Assembly (NCBI RefSeq): GCF_020567705.1
Contig: NZ_JAJDJU010000009.1
Location: 51,306 to 115,305 of the forward strand
Source: Acidocella sp. KAb 2-4
GTDB lineage: Bacteria > Pseudomonadota > Alphaproteobacteria > Acetobacterales > Acetobacteraceae
Length of the DNA: 64,000 nucleotides
Direction of reading: 5' to 3'
Each line of letters starts with the position of its first letter. Within the stretch, counting starts at the first letter, position 1. The position numbers and the translations under genes are program-made. Below the pieces are notes generated by a model. That model worked only from the letters and a program-made list of their open reading frames with translations, searched no databases and was not told the DNA's origin. This document shows positions 57,421 through 64,000 of this stretch, piece after piece.

Positions 57421-58042
57421 TGCCGGACGGAAACTCGCAAAGCGCCTGCTGGAGTTGCAGCTGAAGCAGCCTGTCGTGCTGGCGTTGCCGCGCGGCGGCG
57501 TGCCGGTGGCGTTTGAGGTGGCGCGGGCGCTAGCGGCGCCGCTGGGCCTCGTGCTGGTGCGCAAGATTGGCGTGCCGTTGCAGGAGGAATATGCGCTGGG
57601 CGCCATCGCGGATGGGGACACGCCGGAATTGGTGATCGACGAGGAGATCCGCCAGCGCCTGGGCATTAGCGAGAATTATGTCATGCAGGCCAAGGCCGAG
57701 GCGTTGCGCGAAATCGACCGGCGGCGGCATGTGTATCTTGGTAACCGCGCGCCGGTGGAGATTGCCGGGCGCACCGCCATTATCGTCGATGACGGTATCG
57801 CCACCGGCGCCACCATGCGCGCGGCGCTGCGCGCGGTACGCCGGCAAAAACCCGCGCGGCTGGTGATGGCGGTTCCGGTCGCTCCACCCGACACGCTGCG
57901 GCGCCTGGCGGCGGAGGTGGATGACAGCGTGTGCCTGTATGAGCCGGTGTATTTCGCCGCTGTCGGGCAGTTTTACCAGGACTTCACGCAGACCAATGAC
58001 GACGAGGTGATTAGGCTGTTGGCGGAGGCCGATAAAATCTAG
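57398..58042 (+). CDS. Phosphoribosyltransferase family protein
   Basis: 214-aa type I phosphoribosyltransferase-fold protein. VVLALPRGGVPVAFEVARAL and the PRPP loop AIIVDDGIATGATMRAAL (acidic pair followed by GIATGAT) are intact, and PVAPPDTLRRL follows. It resembles the unnamed PRTases that pair with small alpha/beta hydrolases rather than any purine or pyrimidine salvage enzyme; the nucleobase is unknown. ATG at 57398 overlaps the hydrolase by 23 bp. Both genes lie behind the FNR-type box at 56679. Confidence 0.85.
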   Translation: MIFANRVDAGRKLAKRLLELQLKQPVVLALPRGGVPVAFEVARALAAPLGLVLVRKIGVPLQEEYALGAIADGDTPELVIDEEIRQRLGISENYVMQAKAEALREIDRRRHVYLGNRAPVEIAGRTAIIVDDGIATGATMRAALRAVRRQKPARLVMAVPVAPPDTLRRLAAEVDDSVCLYEPVYFAAVGQFYQDFTQTNDDEVIRLLAEADKI

Positions 58043-58333
58043 ACGCGCCCCGCGCCGGCACTTTGCGGTGGAAGGGGGGTTCGCCGCCGGGGGTCATTTT
58101 CGAGAATTTTTTAAATACCGTAAATGCCGTTGACGCGCTCGCGGGTGCCTCATAAACTCCAGCTATATAAAAACGTGTAATTTAGCAGGAGAAACCGGGA
58201 AGAAACGCAGCAAGACATAAAATGCGTCACTGCGATCATTTTTGCGTTAGGTGCGTTTTCCCGAGGAGGAAAGCTGGGTTTATGGCCCGGCTCGTCGGTA
58301 ATTCAACAAAAACAGTAAGGAGACGTCCAAGCC
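58043..58333. other. Largest intergenic region; leader of the ABC importer operon
   Basis: 291 bp with no convincing gene. It is AT-richer than its surroundings (about 58098-58190) and carries the promoter candidate at 58130. GGAGGAAAG at 58263-58272 is too far from the next start to be its ribosome site; the start at 58334 has AAGGAG about 14 bp upstream. An open frame starting 58222 runs into the binding-protein gene in another frame and is not supported. Confidence 0.6.
58130..58158 (+). promoter_or_regulatory. Candidate sigma70 promoter of the ABC importer operon
   Basis: TTGACG (58130-58135), a 17-bp spacer and TAAACT (58153-58158) in an AT-rich island 175 bp before the binding-protein start. 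Spacing is ideal and the -35 box matches 5 of 6 bases; the -10 match is weaker. Confidence 0.45.
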
Positions 58334-59617
58334 ATGTCCAAGGATATCATCAAGACTCCGGCCACCCGCCGCCGCCTGTTGCAGGGCGGCGCCGCCGCCA
58401 CCGCGGCCACCATGCTGGCGGCCCCGCATGTGCGCGCGGCTTCGGCCAACACCATCAAGATCGGCTTCGTGAGCCCGGCCTCCGGCCCGCTCGCGGCGTT
58501 TGGTGAGTCGGACCAGTTCACCATCGGGCAGGTGAAGAAGGCACTGGCCGGCGGGCTGAAAATCGGCGGCACGACCTATGCCGTGGACATCATCTATAAA
58601 GACAGCCAGTCTTCCTCCAACCATGCCTCCGATGCCGCCTCCGAACTGATCCTGAACGAGCAGGTGGACTTGTTGCTGGGCGCTTCGACGCCCGCCACCA
58701 CCATTCCGGTGGCCGATCAGGCCGAACTGAACGGCGTTCCCTGCATCACCACCGACACGCCCTGGCAGCCCTGGTTCTTTGGCCGCAAGGGCAATCCGAC
58801 CAAGGGCTTTCAGTGGACCTATCATTTCTTTTGGGGTCTCGAAGACATCATCGGCAGCTACACCAACATGTGGCAGCAGATCAGCACCAACAAAATGGTC
58901 GGCGCGCTGTGGCCGAATGATCCCGATGGCAATGCCTGGGCCGATGCGCAGCATGGCTTCCCGCCGGTGCTGGCCAAGGAAGGTTTCGGGCTGACCGATC
59001 TGGGTCGTTTCCCGCTCCCGGCCAGCGATTTTGCGTCCTTCATCTCAGCCTTCAAGAAGAACGATGTGGAGATCGTCACCGGCGTGCTGCCACCGCCAGA
59101 TTTCGGCAATTTCTGGAACCAGGCCGGCCAGCAGGGCTTCAAGCCGAAAATCGTCACCGCCGCCAAGGCCACCGAGTTCCCCGCCGCGATCCAGGCTTTT
59201 GGCGAGCGTGCCAATGGGCTGTCGGTCGAGGTGTGGTGGTCGCCGGTCTATCCGTTCAGCTCCAGCCTCACCGGCCAGAGCAGCGCGGCGCTGGCCCAGG
59301 CCTTTACTCAGGCCACCGGCAAGCAATGGTCGATGCCGCTCGGCTTCCGCCACTCCCTGTTTGAGGTCGCGGTTGATGTTCTCAAGCGCGCGGCGAGCAC
59401 GGACCCGAACGATATCCGCGCGGCGATCGCGAGCACCAATTTGCCGACGGTCGCTGGCACGATCAACTTCAACAAGGGGCCGGTGCCAAACATCTCGAAG
59501 ACGCCGCTGACCTCCGGTCAGTGGCGCAAGGCGGGTAACGGGTTTGACCTGGTGCTGGTGGACAATTCGCAGGCGCCGATGGTTCCGGTGCACGACAAGC
59601 TGCTTCCCATCGCCTGA
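58334..59617 (+). CDS. Branched-chain amino acid type ABC importer, substrate-binding protein
   Basis: 427-aa periplasmic binding protein (Peripla_BP_6 type). Tat-like N terminus RRRLLQGGAAATAATMLAAP with cleavage after VRA near residue 36, then IKIGFVSPASGPLAAFGES, the family's first strand and loop. It would deliver an amino acid, amide or small aromatic acid to the LivHMGF-like complex encoded downstream. Ligand cannot be read from sequence: unusual Trp/Phe-rich stretches (DTPWQPWFFGRK, YHFFWGLEDI) differ from classical leucine-binding proteins and may point to an aromatic or larger ligand. Confidence 0.88.
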   Translation: MSKDIIKTPATRRRLLQGGAAATAATMLAAPHVRAASANTIKIGFVSPASGPLAAFGESDQFTIGQVKKALAGGLKIGGTTYAVDIIYKDSQSSSNHASDAASELILNEQVDLLLGASTPATTIPVADQAELNGVPCITTDTPWQPWFFGRKGNPTKGFQWTYHFFWGLEDIIGSYTNMWQQISTNKMVGALWPNDPDGNAWADAQHGFPPVLAKEGFGLTDLGRFPLPASDFASFISAFKKNDVEIVTGVLPPPDFGNFWNQAGQQGFKPKIVTAAKATEFPAAIQAFGERANGLSVEVWWSPVYPFSSSLTGQSSAALAQAFTQATGKQWSMPLGFRHSLFEVAVDVLKRAASTDPNDIRAAIASTNLPTVAGTINFNKGPVPNISKTPLTSGQWRKAGNGFDLVLVDNSQAPMVPVHDKLLPIA

Positions 59618-59632
59618 ACCGCAAGGTTGGAC

Positions 59633-60358
59633 ATGACGGAAATTCTCGCCCTGCAGGGTGTCTCTAAATCATACGGGTCCCTGCTGGTGACCGATAACCT
59701 CACCCTTGCCCTTAACCAGGGCGAGGCGCTGGGGATCATCGGCCCCAACGGTGCGGGCAAGACCACCATGTTCAACCTCATCTCCGGGAATGTGCAGCCC
59801 GACCAGGGGTTTGTGCATTTCCTCGGGCGTGAGATTTCGCGCCTCGCGCCGGCCGCGCGCTGCAAGGCCGGCATCGGGCGCACCTATCAGATCCCGCATC
59901 CCTTTGGCGGCATGACGGTGTTTGAAAACCTGCTGGTCGGCGCCATGTTCGGCGCCGGGCTGCCTGAGAGTGCGGGGGCGAAGCTGGCGATGGGGGTGCT
60001 GGAGACCACCGGCCTCGCCGCCAAGGCCAACAAGCTGGCGGGCGGGCTGACACTGCTCGACCGCAAACGCCTGGAGCTGGCCAAGGCGCTGGCCACCAGC
60101 CCCAAGCTGCTGCTGCTCGACGAGATCGGCGGGGGGCTCACCGAGCATGAGGTGCATGACCTCATCGGCATCATCAAATCCATCCGCGCGAGCGGTGTGG
60201 CCATCATCTGGATCGAGCATGTCGTGCATGCCTTGCTCGCGGTGGTGGACCGTCTCGCCGTCATCAATTTTGGCCGCCTGCTGGCCGAGGGCGAACCCGC
60301 CGCGGTGATGGCCAACCCTGAAGTCCAGGCGGTGTATCTGGGCGTGGAGGCCGCATGA
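59633..60358 (+). CDS. livG: ABC importer ATPase, LivG type
   Basis: 241-aa ATPase. Walker A GPNGAGKTTMFN (about residue 36), Walker B LLLLDEIGGGL and switch His in IWIEHVVHAL. The C-loop signature LSGGQ is not canonical; the region reads GGLTLLDRKRLELAKAL, as in one clade of LivG proteins. ATG at 59633 has AAGG at good distance, whereas the in-frame TTG at 59627 abuts it. It pairs with LivF to energise LivH/LivM; last four bases overlap livF. Confidence 0.9.
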   Translation: MTEILALQGVSKSYGSLLVTDNLTLALNQGEALGIIGPNGAGKTTMFNLISGNVQPDQGFVHFLGREISRLAPAARCKAGIGRTYQIPHPFGGMTVFENLLVGAMFGAGLPESAGAKLAMGVLETTGLAAKANKLAGGLTLLDRKRLELAKALATSPKLLLLDEIGGGLTEHEVHDLIGIIKSIRASGVAIIWIEHVVHALLAVVDRLAVINFGRLLAEGEPAAVMANPEVQAVYLGVEAA

Positions 60359-61053
60359 GCCTGCTGCAAACCGACCAGCTGCTCGCCTATTACGGCGATT
60401 TCCAGGCCCTCTATGGCATTTCGCTGCGCCTGGAGGAGGGCGAGACCGTCGCCCTGATCGGCGCCAATGGCGCGGGCAAATCCACCTTTCTCAAGGCCAT
60501 CACCGGGCTGGTGAAGCATGGCGGCGGCGCCGTGCGCTTCGCCGGCGAGGATGTCTCCCGCACCCCGGCGCACAAGATCCTGGCCAAGGGCGTGGCCCTG
60601 GTGCCGGAGGGGCGGCGGCTATTCCCCAGCCTGTCGGTGGAGGAGAACCTGCTGATGGGCGGCTACGCCAAGCGCCCCGGCCCGTGGACGCTGCCGCGCA
60701 TTTACGCGCTGTTCCCGGCGCTGCAGGCGCATGCCAAGCGCCCGGCCACGGCACTCTCAGGCGGGCAGCAGCAGATGGTGGCGATCGGGCGGGCGCTGAT
60801 GTCCAACCCGCGCCTGTTGCTATGCGATGAGCTCTCGCTCGGCCTCGCGCCCATCATTATCCGCGACATTTACGCCGCCTTCCCCACGATCAAGGGCGAG
60901 GGCACCTCGGTCCTGGTGGTTGAGCAGGACACCAGCCAGGCGCTCAAGGTCGCCGACCGCGTCTATTGCTTCCAGGAAGGCCGCATCTCGCTCGAAGGCC
61001 GGCCCGCGGACCTCACCCGCGAGCAGATCACGCAAGCCTATTTCGGAGTTTGA
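60355..61053 (+). CDS. livF: ABC importer ATPase, LivF type
   Basis: 232-aa ATPase, second nucleotide-binding subunit of the importer. Walker A GANGAGKSTFLKA (about residue 38), signature ALSGGQQQMVAIGRAL and Walker B LLLCDELSLGLAP are canonical, and GVALVPEGRRLFPSLSVEENL is the LivF hallmark. Because the partner LivG has a degenerate signature, the heterodimer may have one stronger ATP site (inference). Overlaps livG by 4 bp and precedes livH by 4 bp. Confidence 0.93.
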   Translation: MSLLQTDQLLAYYGDFQALYGISLRLEEGETVALIGANGAGKSTFLKAITGLVKHGGGAVRFAGEDVSRTPAHKILAKGVALVPEGRRLFPSLSVEENLLMGGYAKRPGPWTLPRIYALFPALQAHAKRPATALSGGQQQMVAIGRALMSNPRLLLCDELSLGLAPIIIRDIYAAFPTIKGEGTSVLVVEQDTSQALKVADRVYCFQEGRISLEGRPADLTREQITQAYFGV

Positions 61054-61057
61054 GCTG

Positions 61058-61930
61058 ATGTCGGACTGGATCAACACCATCGTGCAGGGCGTGCTGACAG
61101 GCGGCCTCTACGCGCTGCTCGCGGCGGGGCTCTCGCTCTCCTTCGGCGTGATGCGCATCATCAATATCGCGCATGGGGATTTCGCGGTGCTGGCGGCGTT
61201 TATCGCCATCGCGCTGGCGCAATGGCTTGGGCTCAACCCGGCCGAGGCGCTGCTGCTGACGCTGCCGCTGATGGCGGCGGTGGGGTATGTGCTGCAGCGC
61301 TATATCCTCAACCGCGCGCTCGGGGCCGATGTGATGCGCCCGCTTCTGGTCACGTTCGGCTTCTCCATCATCATCCAGAATCTGCTGCTTGAGGGCTTCT
61401 CCGCCACGCCGCGCAGCCTGTACGCGGGCAATTTTGGCACCTCCAGCGTCACACTCAATGCGCAGATCGCGATCGGCTATCTGCCGCTGACGATGATGAT
61501 CGTGGCCGTGGCGATTCTGGCTGGGATGCAGATGCTGTTTTCGCGCACCATGCTGGGCCGCGCCTTCCGCGCCGCCTCCGACGACCCGGAAGTGGTGCGC
61601 CTGATGGGCGTGGATAACCGGCATGTCTATGCGCTGGCGATGGCGCTGGCCATGGTGATGGTTGGCGTGGCCGGCGTGTTTTTGGTGCTGCAGAGCAACA
61701 CCTCGCCCACGGACGGGCCGCAAAACCTGCTCTACGCCTTCGAGTCGGTGATCATCGGCGGGCTCGGCTCGCTCTGGGGTACGCTGGCGGGCGGGGTGAT
61801 CCTGGGCGTCGCCCAGGCCATCGGCGCCAAGTTCGACCCCGGCTGGGGCACGCTGGCGGGGCATCTGTGCTTCCTCGCGGTGCTTGCCTTCCGCCCCAAC
61901 GGGCTTTTCCCCAAGACCAAGGACCGCTGA
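61058..61930 (+). CDS. livH: ABC importer permease, LivH type
   Basis: 290-aa inner-membrane permease of the branched-chain amino acid type, about eight hydrophobic segments. TGGLYALLAAGLSLSFGVMRIINIAHGDF at the start is the LivH signature, and the coupling-helix region GRAFRAASDDPEVVRLMGV faces the ATPases. ATG at 61058 begins the conserved sequence; a longer open frame in the same phase starts inside livF and is not real. Seven bases separate it from livM. Confidence 0.93.
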   Translation: MSDWINTIVQGVLTGGLYALLAAGLSLSFGVMRIINIAHGDFAVLAAFIAIALAQWLGLNPAEALLLTLPLMAAVGYVLQRYILNRALGADVMRPLLVTFGFSIIIQNLLLEGFSATPRSLYAGNFGTSSVTLNAQIAIGYLPLTMMIVAVAILAGMQMLFSRTMLGRAFRAASDDPEVVRLMGVDNRHVYALAMALAMVMVGVAGVFLVLQSNTSPTDGPQNLLYAFESVIIGGLGSLWGTLAGGVILGVAQAIGAKFDPGWGTLAGHLCFLAVLAFRPNGLFPKTKDR

Positions 61931-61937
61931 GGCCGCT

Positions 61938-62924
61938 ATGCATTCCTCTCCCAAGCTTCAACTGGCACTGCAGCTTCTTGGCCTGGCCGTGTGCGCTGGC
62001 GCGGCCATCGCCGCCGCTGCCATGCCCTGGTGGTCCGCGCGCTATACCGAGCAATGGACCATCGAGTTCCTCTACACCCTGGCCTTGGCTCAGGGCTGGA
62101 ATCTGCTGGCGGGGTATGGCGGGCTGCTCTCGGTCGGCCAGCAGGCATTCATTGGCGTGGGCGGCTATCTGATCGTGGCGATCGCGGTGATGGGCGGGCT
62201 CAACCCGTTCGTGGTGGTGCCGATCGCGGGTGTCGCGTGCACGGTGCTGGCAATCCCGATGGCGGCGCTGCTGTTTCGCCTGCGCGGCCCCAACTTCGCG
62301 GTTGGCACCTGGGTGGTGGCCGAGGTGCTGCGGCTCGTGATCTCCAATATCGACGCCGTTGGCGGCGGCTCCGGCACCTCGATCACCGACGCGCTGATCG
62401 GCATTCCCGTCTGGTGGCGCATGTCCACCACGCTGTGGATCGCGCTGGCCCTGGGGGCGGGCGGCACGCTCATCGTCTACGCGCTGCTGCGCTCGCGCCT
62501 GGGCTTGGCGCTCACCGCCGTGCGCGATTCCGAGGCGGCCGCCGCCTCGCTCGGCGTATCGGTGACGCGCGTGAAATGGATCGTCTATCTCGCCGCCGCC
62601 TGCTGGGCGGGGATGACCGGCGCGCTGATCTTCATCACCAAGCTGCGCGTCGCGCCTGACGCCGCTTTCTCCATCGACTGGATGAGCACCACCTTCTTCG
62701 TGGTCGTGATCGGCGGCATCGGCACCATAGAGGGGCCGATCATCGGCACGCTGGTGTTCTTCGTCCTGCGTGGCCTGCTTGCCGATTACGGCTCCTGGTA
62801 TCTGGTCGCGCTCGGGGTGATCGCCATCGTCTTCGTGCTGTTCATTCCCAAGGGGGTTGCCGGATTGCTGCAAGACCTCACAGGGGCCAGCATGTTCCCC
62901 GTGCAGAGACGCGCGCCAAGATAA
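61938..62924 (+). CDS. livM: ABC importer permease, LivM type
   Basis: 328-aa inner-membrane permease, LivM type. AQGWNLLAGYGGLLSVGQQAFIGVGGYL in the second third of the N-terminal half is the LivM signature; the coupling loop reads GLALTAVRDSEAAAASLGV. About eight hydrophobic segments. ATG at 61938 is chosen because the open frame upstream lies within livH. Last gene of the importer operon; its stop lies inside a 13-bp inverted repeat shared with glpX. Confidence 0.92.
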   Translation: MHSSPKLQLALQLLGLAVCAGAAIAAAAMPWWSARYTEQWTIEFLYTLALAQGWNLLAGYGGLLSVGQQAFIGVGGYLIVAIAVMGGLNPFVVVPIAGVACTVLAIPMAALLFRLRGPNFAVGTWVVAEVLRLVISNIDAVGGGSGTSITDALIGIPVWWRMSTTLWIALALGAGGTLIVYALLRSRLGLALTAVRDSEAAAASLGVSVTRVKWIVYLAAACWAGMTGALIFITKLRVAPDAAFSIDWMSTTFFVVVIGGIGTIEGPIIGTLVFFVLRGLLADYGSWYLVALGVIAIVFVLFIPKGVAGLLQDLTGASMFPVQRRAPR

Positions 62925-62955
62925 CCTGGCGCGCCTTACCGCCGCGCCAGGTTAT
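62921..62955. terminator. Bidirectional hairpin holding the livM and glpX stop codons
   Basis: Perfect 13-bp inverted repeat ATAACCTGGCGCG (62921-62933) and CGCGCCAGGTTAT (62943-62955) with a 9-nt loop. The TAA of livM (62922-62924) is in one arm and the TAA of glpX (62936-62938, minus strand) in the loop. No T tract follows on either side, so termination or mRNA-end protection is inferred from symmetry and position. Confidence 0.65.
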
Positions 62956-63904
62956 GGTGGGCCGCCACGTAACGCACGGTGCCGGATTTGCTGCGCGTCA
63001 GTAGCGAGTGTGTCACCGCGCGGCCGCCGGAGAACCGCACGCCCCCCAGCATTTGCCCCGACGTGATGCCGGTGGCGGCGAATAGCACGTCGCCTTTCGC
63101 CATATCGGACACATTGTAGATGCGGCCTGGATCGGTGATGCCCATGCTTCGCCCACGGTCGATCTGCGCCTGATTCTCGAAGACCAGCTTCCCTTGCATC
63201 TGCCCGCCGAAGCAGCGCAGGGCCGCCGCCGCCAGCACGCCTTCCGGCGCGCCGCCAGAGCCGAGATAAAGATCGATGCCGCTATCCGGCTGCGCCACGG
63301 CGATCACCCCGGCGACATCGCCTTCGCCGATCAGCGTGATGCGCGCGCCAGCATCGCGGCATGCGCCAATGATGTCCTGGTGGCGCTCACGCTCCAGCAC
63401 GCAGACCATCAATTCATCCACGCCACAGGCCTTCGCTGCAGCAAGGCTCAGCAGATTCTCGCGCACACTGCGGTCAAGCCCGACAATGCCCTCCGGCAGG
63501 CCGGGGCCGACGGCGATTTTCTCCATGTACACATCCGGCGCGTGCAGAAAGCAGCCGCGCCCCGCCAGCGCCACCACCGCCAGCGCGTTCGGCGCGCCCT
63601 TGGCGGCGATGGATGTGCCTTCCAGCGGGTCCACGGCAATATCCATCGCCGGTCCGCCACATCCCACTTTTTCGCCGATAAACAGCATCGGTGCTTCATC
63701 CATTTCACCTTCGCCGATCACCACGGTGCCATCGATGGCGACGGTGTCAAAGGCCTTGCGCATCGCCTCCACGGCCGCGCCATCGGCGGCATCCTTCTCG
63801 CCGCGGCCGATCCAATGCGCGGCGGCAAGCGCGGCGGCCTCGGTCACGCGGACCAGCTCAAGCGCCAAGTTACGGTCAGGCGCGGGCAAACGGGTCGCGG
63901 TCAT
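62936..63904 (-). CDS. glpX: Class II fructose-1,6-bisphosphatase
   Basis: 322-aa GlpX-type phosphatase dephosphorylating fructose 1,6-bisphosphate in gluconeogenesis, needed for growth on the amino acids and acids degraded by this locus. Metal and substrate motifs: DGTVVIGEGEMDEAPML, DIAVDPLEGTS, YLGSGGAPEGVLAAAALRC and FAATGITSGQML. Normal length. AAGGAG stands 7 bp upstream of the ATG, and the start overlaps the stop of the gene to the right by ATGA, so it is the distal gene of a leftward operon. Redox or paralogous (sedoheptulose) activity cannot be excluded. Confidence 0.95.
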   Translation of the reverse strand: MTATRLPAPDRNLALELVRVTEAAALAAAHWIGRGEKDAADGAAVEAMRKAFDTVAIDGTVVIGEGEMDEAPMLFIGEKVGCGGPAMDIAVDPLEGTSIAAKGAPNALAVVALAGRGCFLHAPDVYMEKIAVGPGLPEGIVGLDRSVRENLLSLAAAKACGVDELMVCVLERERHQDIIGACRDAGARITLIGEGDVAGVIAVAQPDSGIDLYLGSGGAPEGVLAAAALRCFGGQMQGKLVFENQAQIDRGRSMGITDPGRIYNVSDMAKGDVLFAATGITSGQMLGGVRFSGGRAVTHSLLTRSKSGTVRYVAAHHNLARR

Positions 63905-64000
63905 GCGAGGCTCCTTAAATATTGTAAAACCGGATTGATCGAGGGTTCGGCCTGCCCATTGCCCTGCACAGCGGATTGCAACGCGGTTGCGAGTTCTTTC
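63901..64000 (-). CDS. 3' end of an unidentified gene upstream of glpX (partial)
   Basis: In the minus-strand frame that ends at TGA 63901-63903 the sequence is open for the remaining 32 codons to the window edge, ending NPVLQYLRSLA. The stop overlaps the glpX ATG in an ATGA, a normal coupled-operon junction. The fragment is too short to name. Homoserine dehydrogenase, which often precedes glpX in Alphaproteobacteria, is a guess not supported by the residues seen. Confidence 0.5.
   Translation of the reverse strand, partial: KELATALQSAVQGNGQAEPSINPVLQYLRSLA

Noticed and set aside
58130..58135. TTGACG before the ABC importer considered as an FNR half-site
   Set aside because: No ATCAA partner at the right distance; it reads better as a -35 element.
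58222..58506. 94-codon open frame before the ABC binding protein
   Set aside because: It overlaps the binding-protein gene in a different frame and becomes shadow-like once the conserved gene starts.

Overview
The window is high-GC, densely coding DNA from a chemoheterotrophic alphaproteobacterium. Fused indolepyruvate oxidoreductase, PutA without a DNA-binding domain, class II fructose bisphosphatase and an acidophile-type cupin would fit Rhodospirillales/Acetobacterales, but that placement is inference. No rRNA, tRNA, insertion sequence, phage gene or CRISPR array was seen. Almost all the DNA is coding, many operon genes overlap by 4 bp, and no gap without a gene exceeds about 290 bp.

Layout. 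3-1148: 3' end of a fused indolepyruvate ferredoxin oxidoreductase. 1211-8407: complete five-step histidine utilisation locus (hutI-hutH-hutG-hutU leftward, hutF-hutC rightward) around a perfect HutC-type palindrome. 8419-16907: Lrp-type regulator divergent from arginase, ornithine cyclodeaminase, a basic amino acid decarboxylase and PutA, a route from arginine via ornithine and proline to glutamate with a polyamine branch. 16908-22763: leftward acyl-CoA operon (CoA ligase, HSD10-like dehydrogenase, thiolase, acyl-CoA dehydrogenase, methylacyl-CoA racemase) suited to 2-methyl-branched or isoleucine-derived acyl-CoAs. 22899-24770: AraC and LysR regulators. 24871-32599: leucine/isovalerate operon (isovaleryl-CoA dehydrogenase, methylcrotonyl-CoA carboxylase, MaoC hydratase, CitE-like lyase) plus an acyl-CoA ligase.

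32607-41307 is a catechol meta-cleavage locus. Leftward: ferredoxin, catechol 2,3-dioxygenase, hydroxymuconic semialdehyde dehydrogenase, hydratase, decarboxylase, an SDR lacking catalytic residues and a fused double tautomerase. Rightward: a BenM/CatM-like LysR gene, then acetaldehyde dehydrogenase and hydroxyoxovalerate aldolase. BenM-type boxes lie about 86 bp upstream of the start codons. 41304-48746 holds a HerA-like ATPase, a DUF1543 protein, a molybdenum group (nitrate-reductase-associated protein, MobA, YdeP-type oxidoreductase) and a Kef-type transporter. 48774-53224 holds a cupin with the full metal and active-site set of cupin hydroxynitrile lyases, a LysE exporter with its LysG regulator, and a second basic amino acid decarboxylase behind an FNR-type box.

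53320-58042 holds a FadL porin, a periplasmic glycoside-hydrolase-like/polysaccharide deacetylase pair and, behind a second FNR-type box, a small hydrolase plus a phosphoribosyltransferase. 58334-62924 is a five-gene branched-chain amino acid type ABC importer. 62936-63904 is glpX, overlapping the 3' end of an unidentified gene at the right edge. The theme is degradation of amino acids (His, Arg/Orn/Pro, Leu, probably Ile) and catechol to central metabolites. The strongest unusual signals are the tautomerase fusion with complementary loss of active-site residues, paired FNR-type promoters, matched BenM-type boxes on a meta-cleavage pathway, and the MaoC/CitE replacement in the leucine operon.
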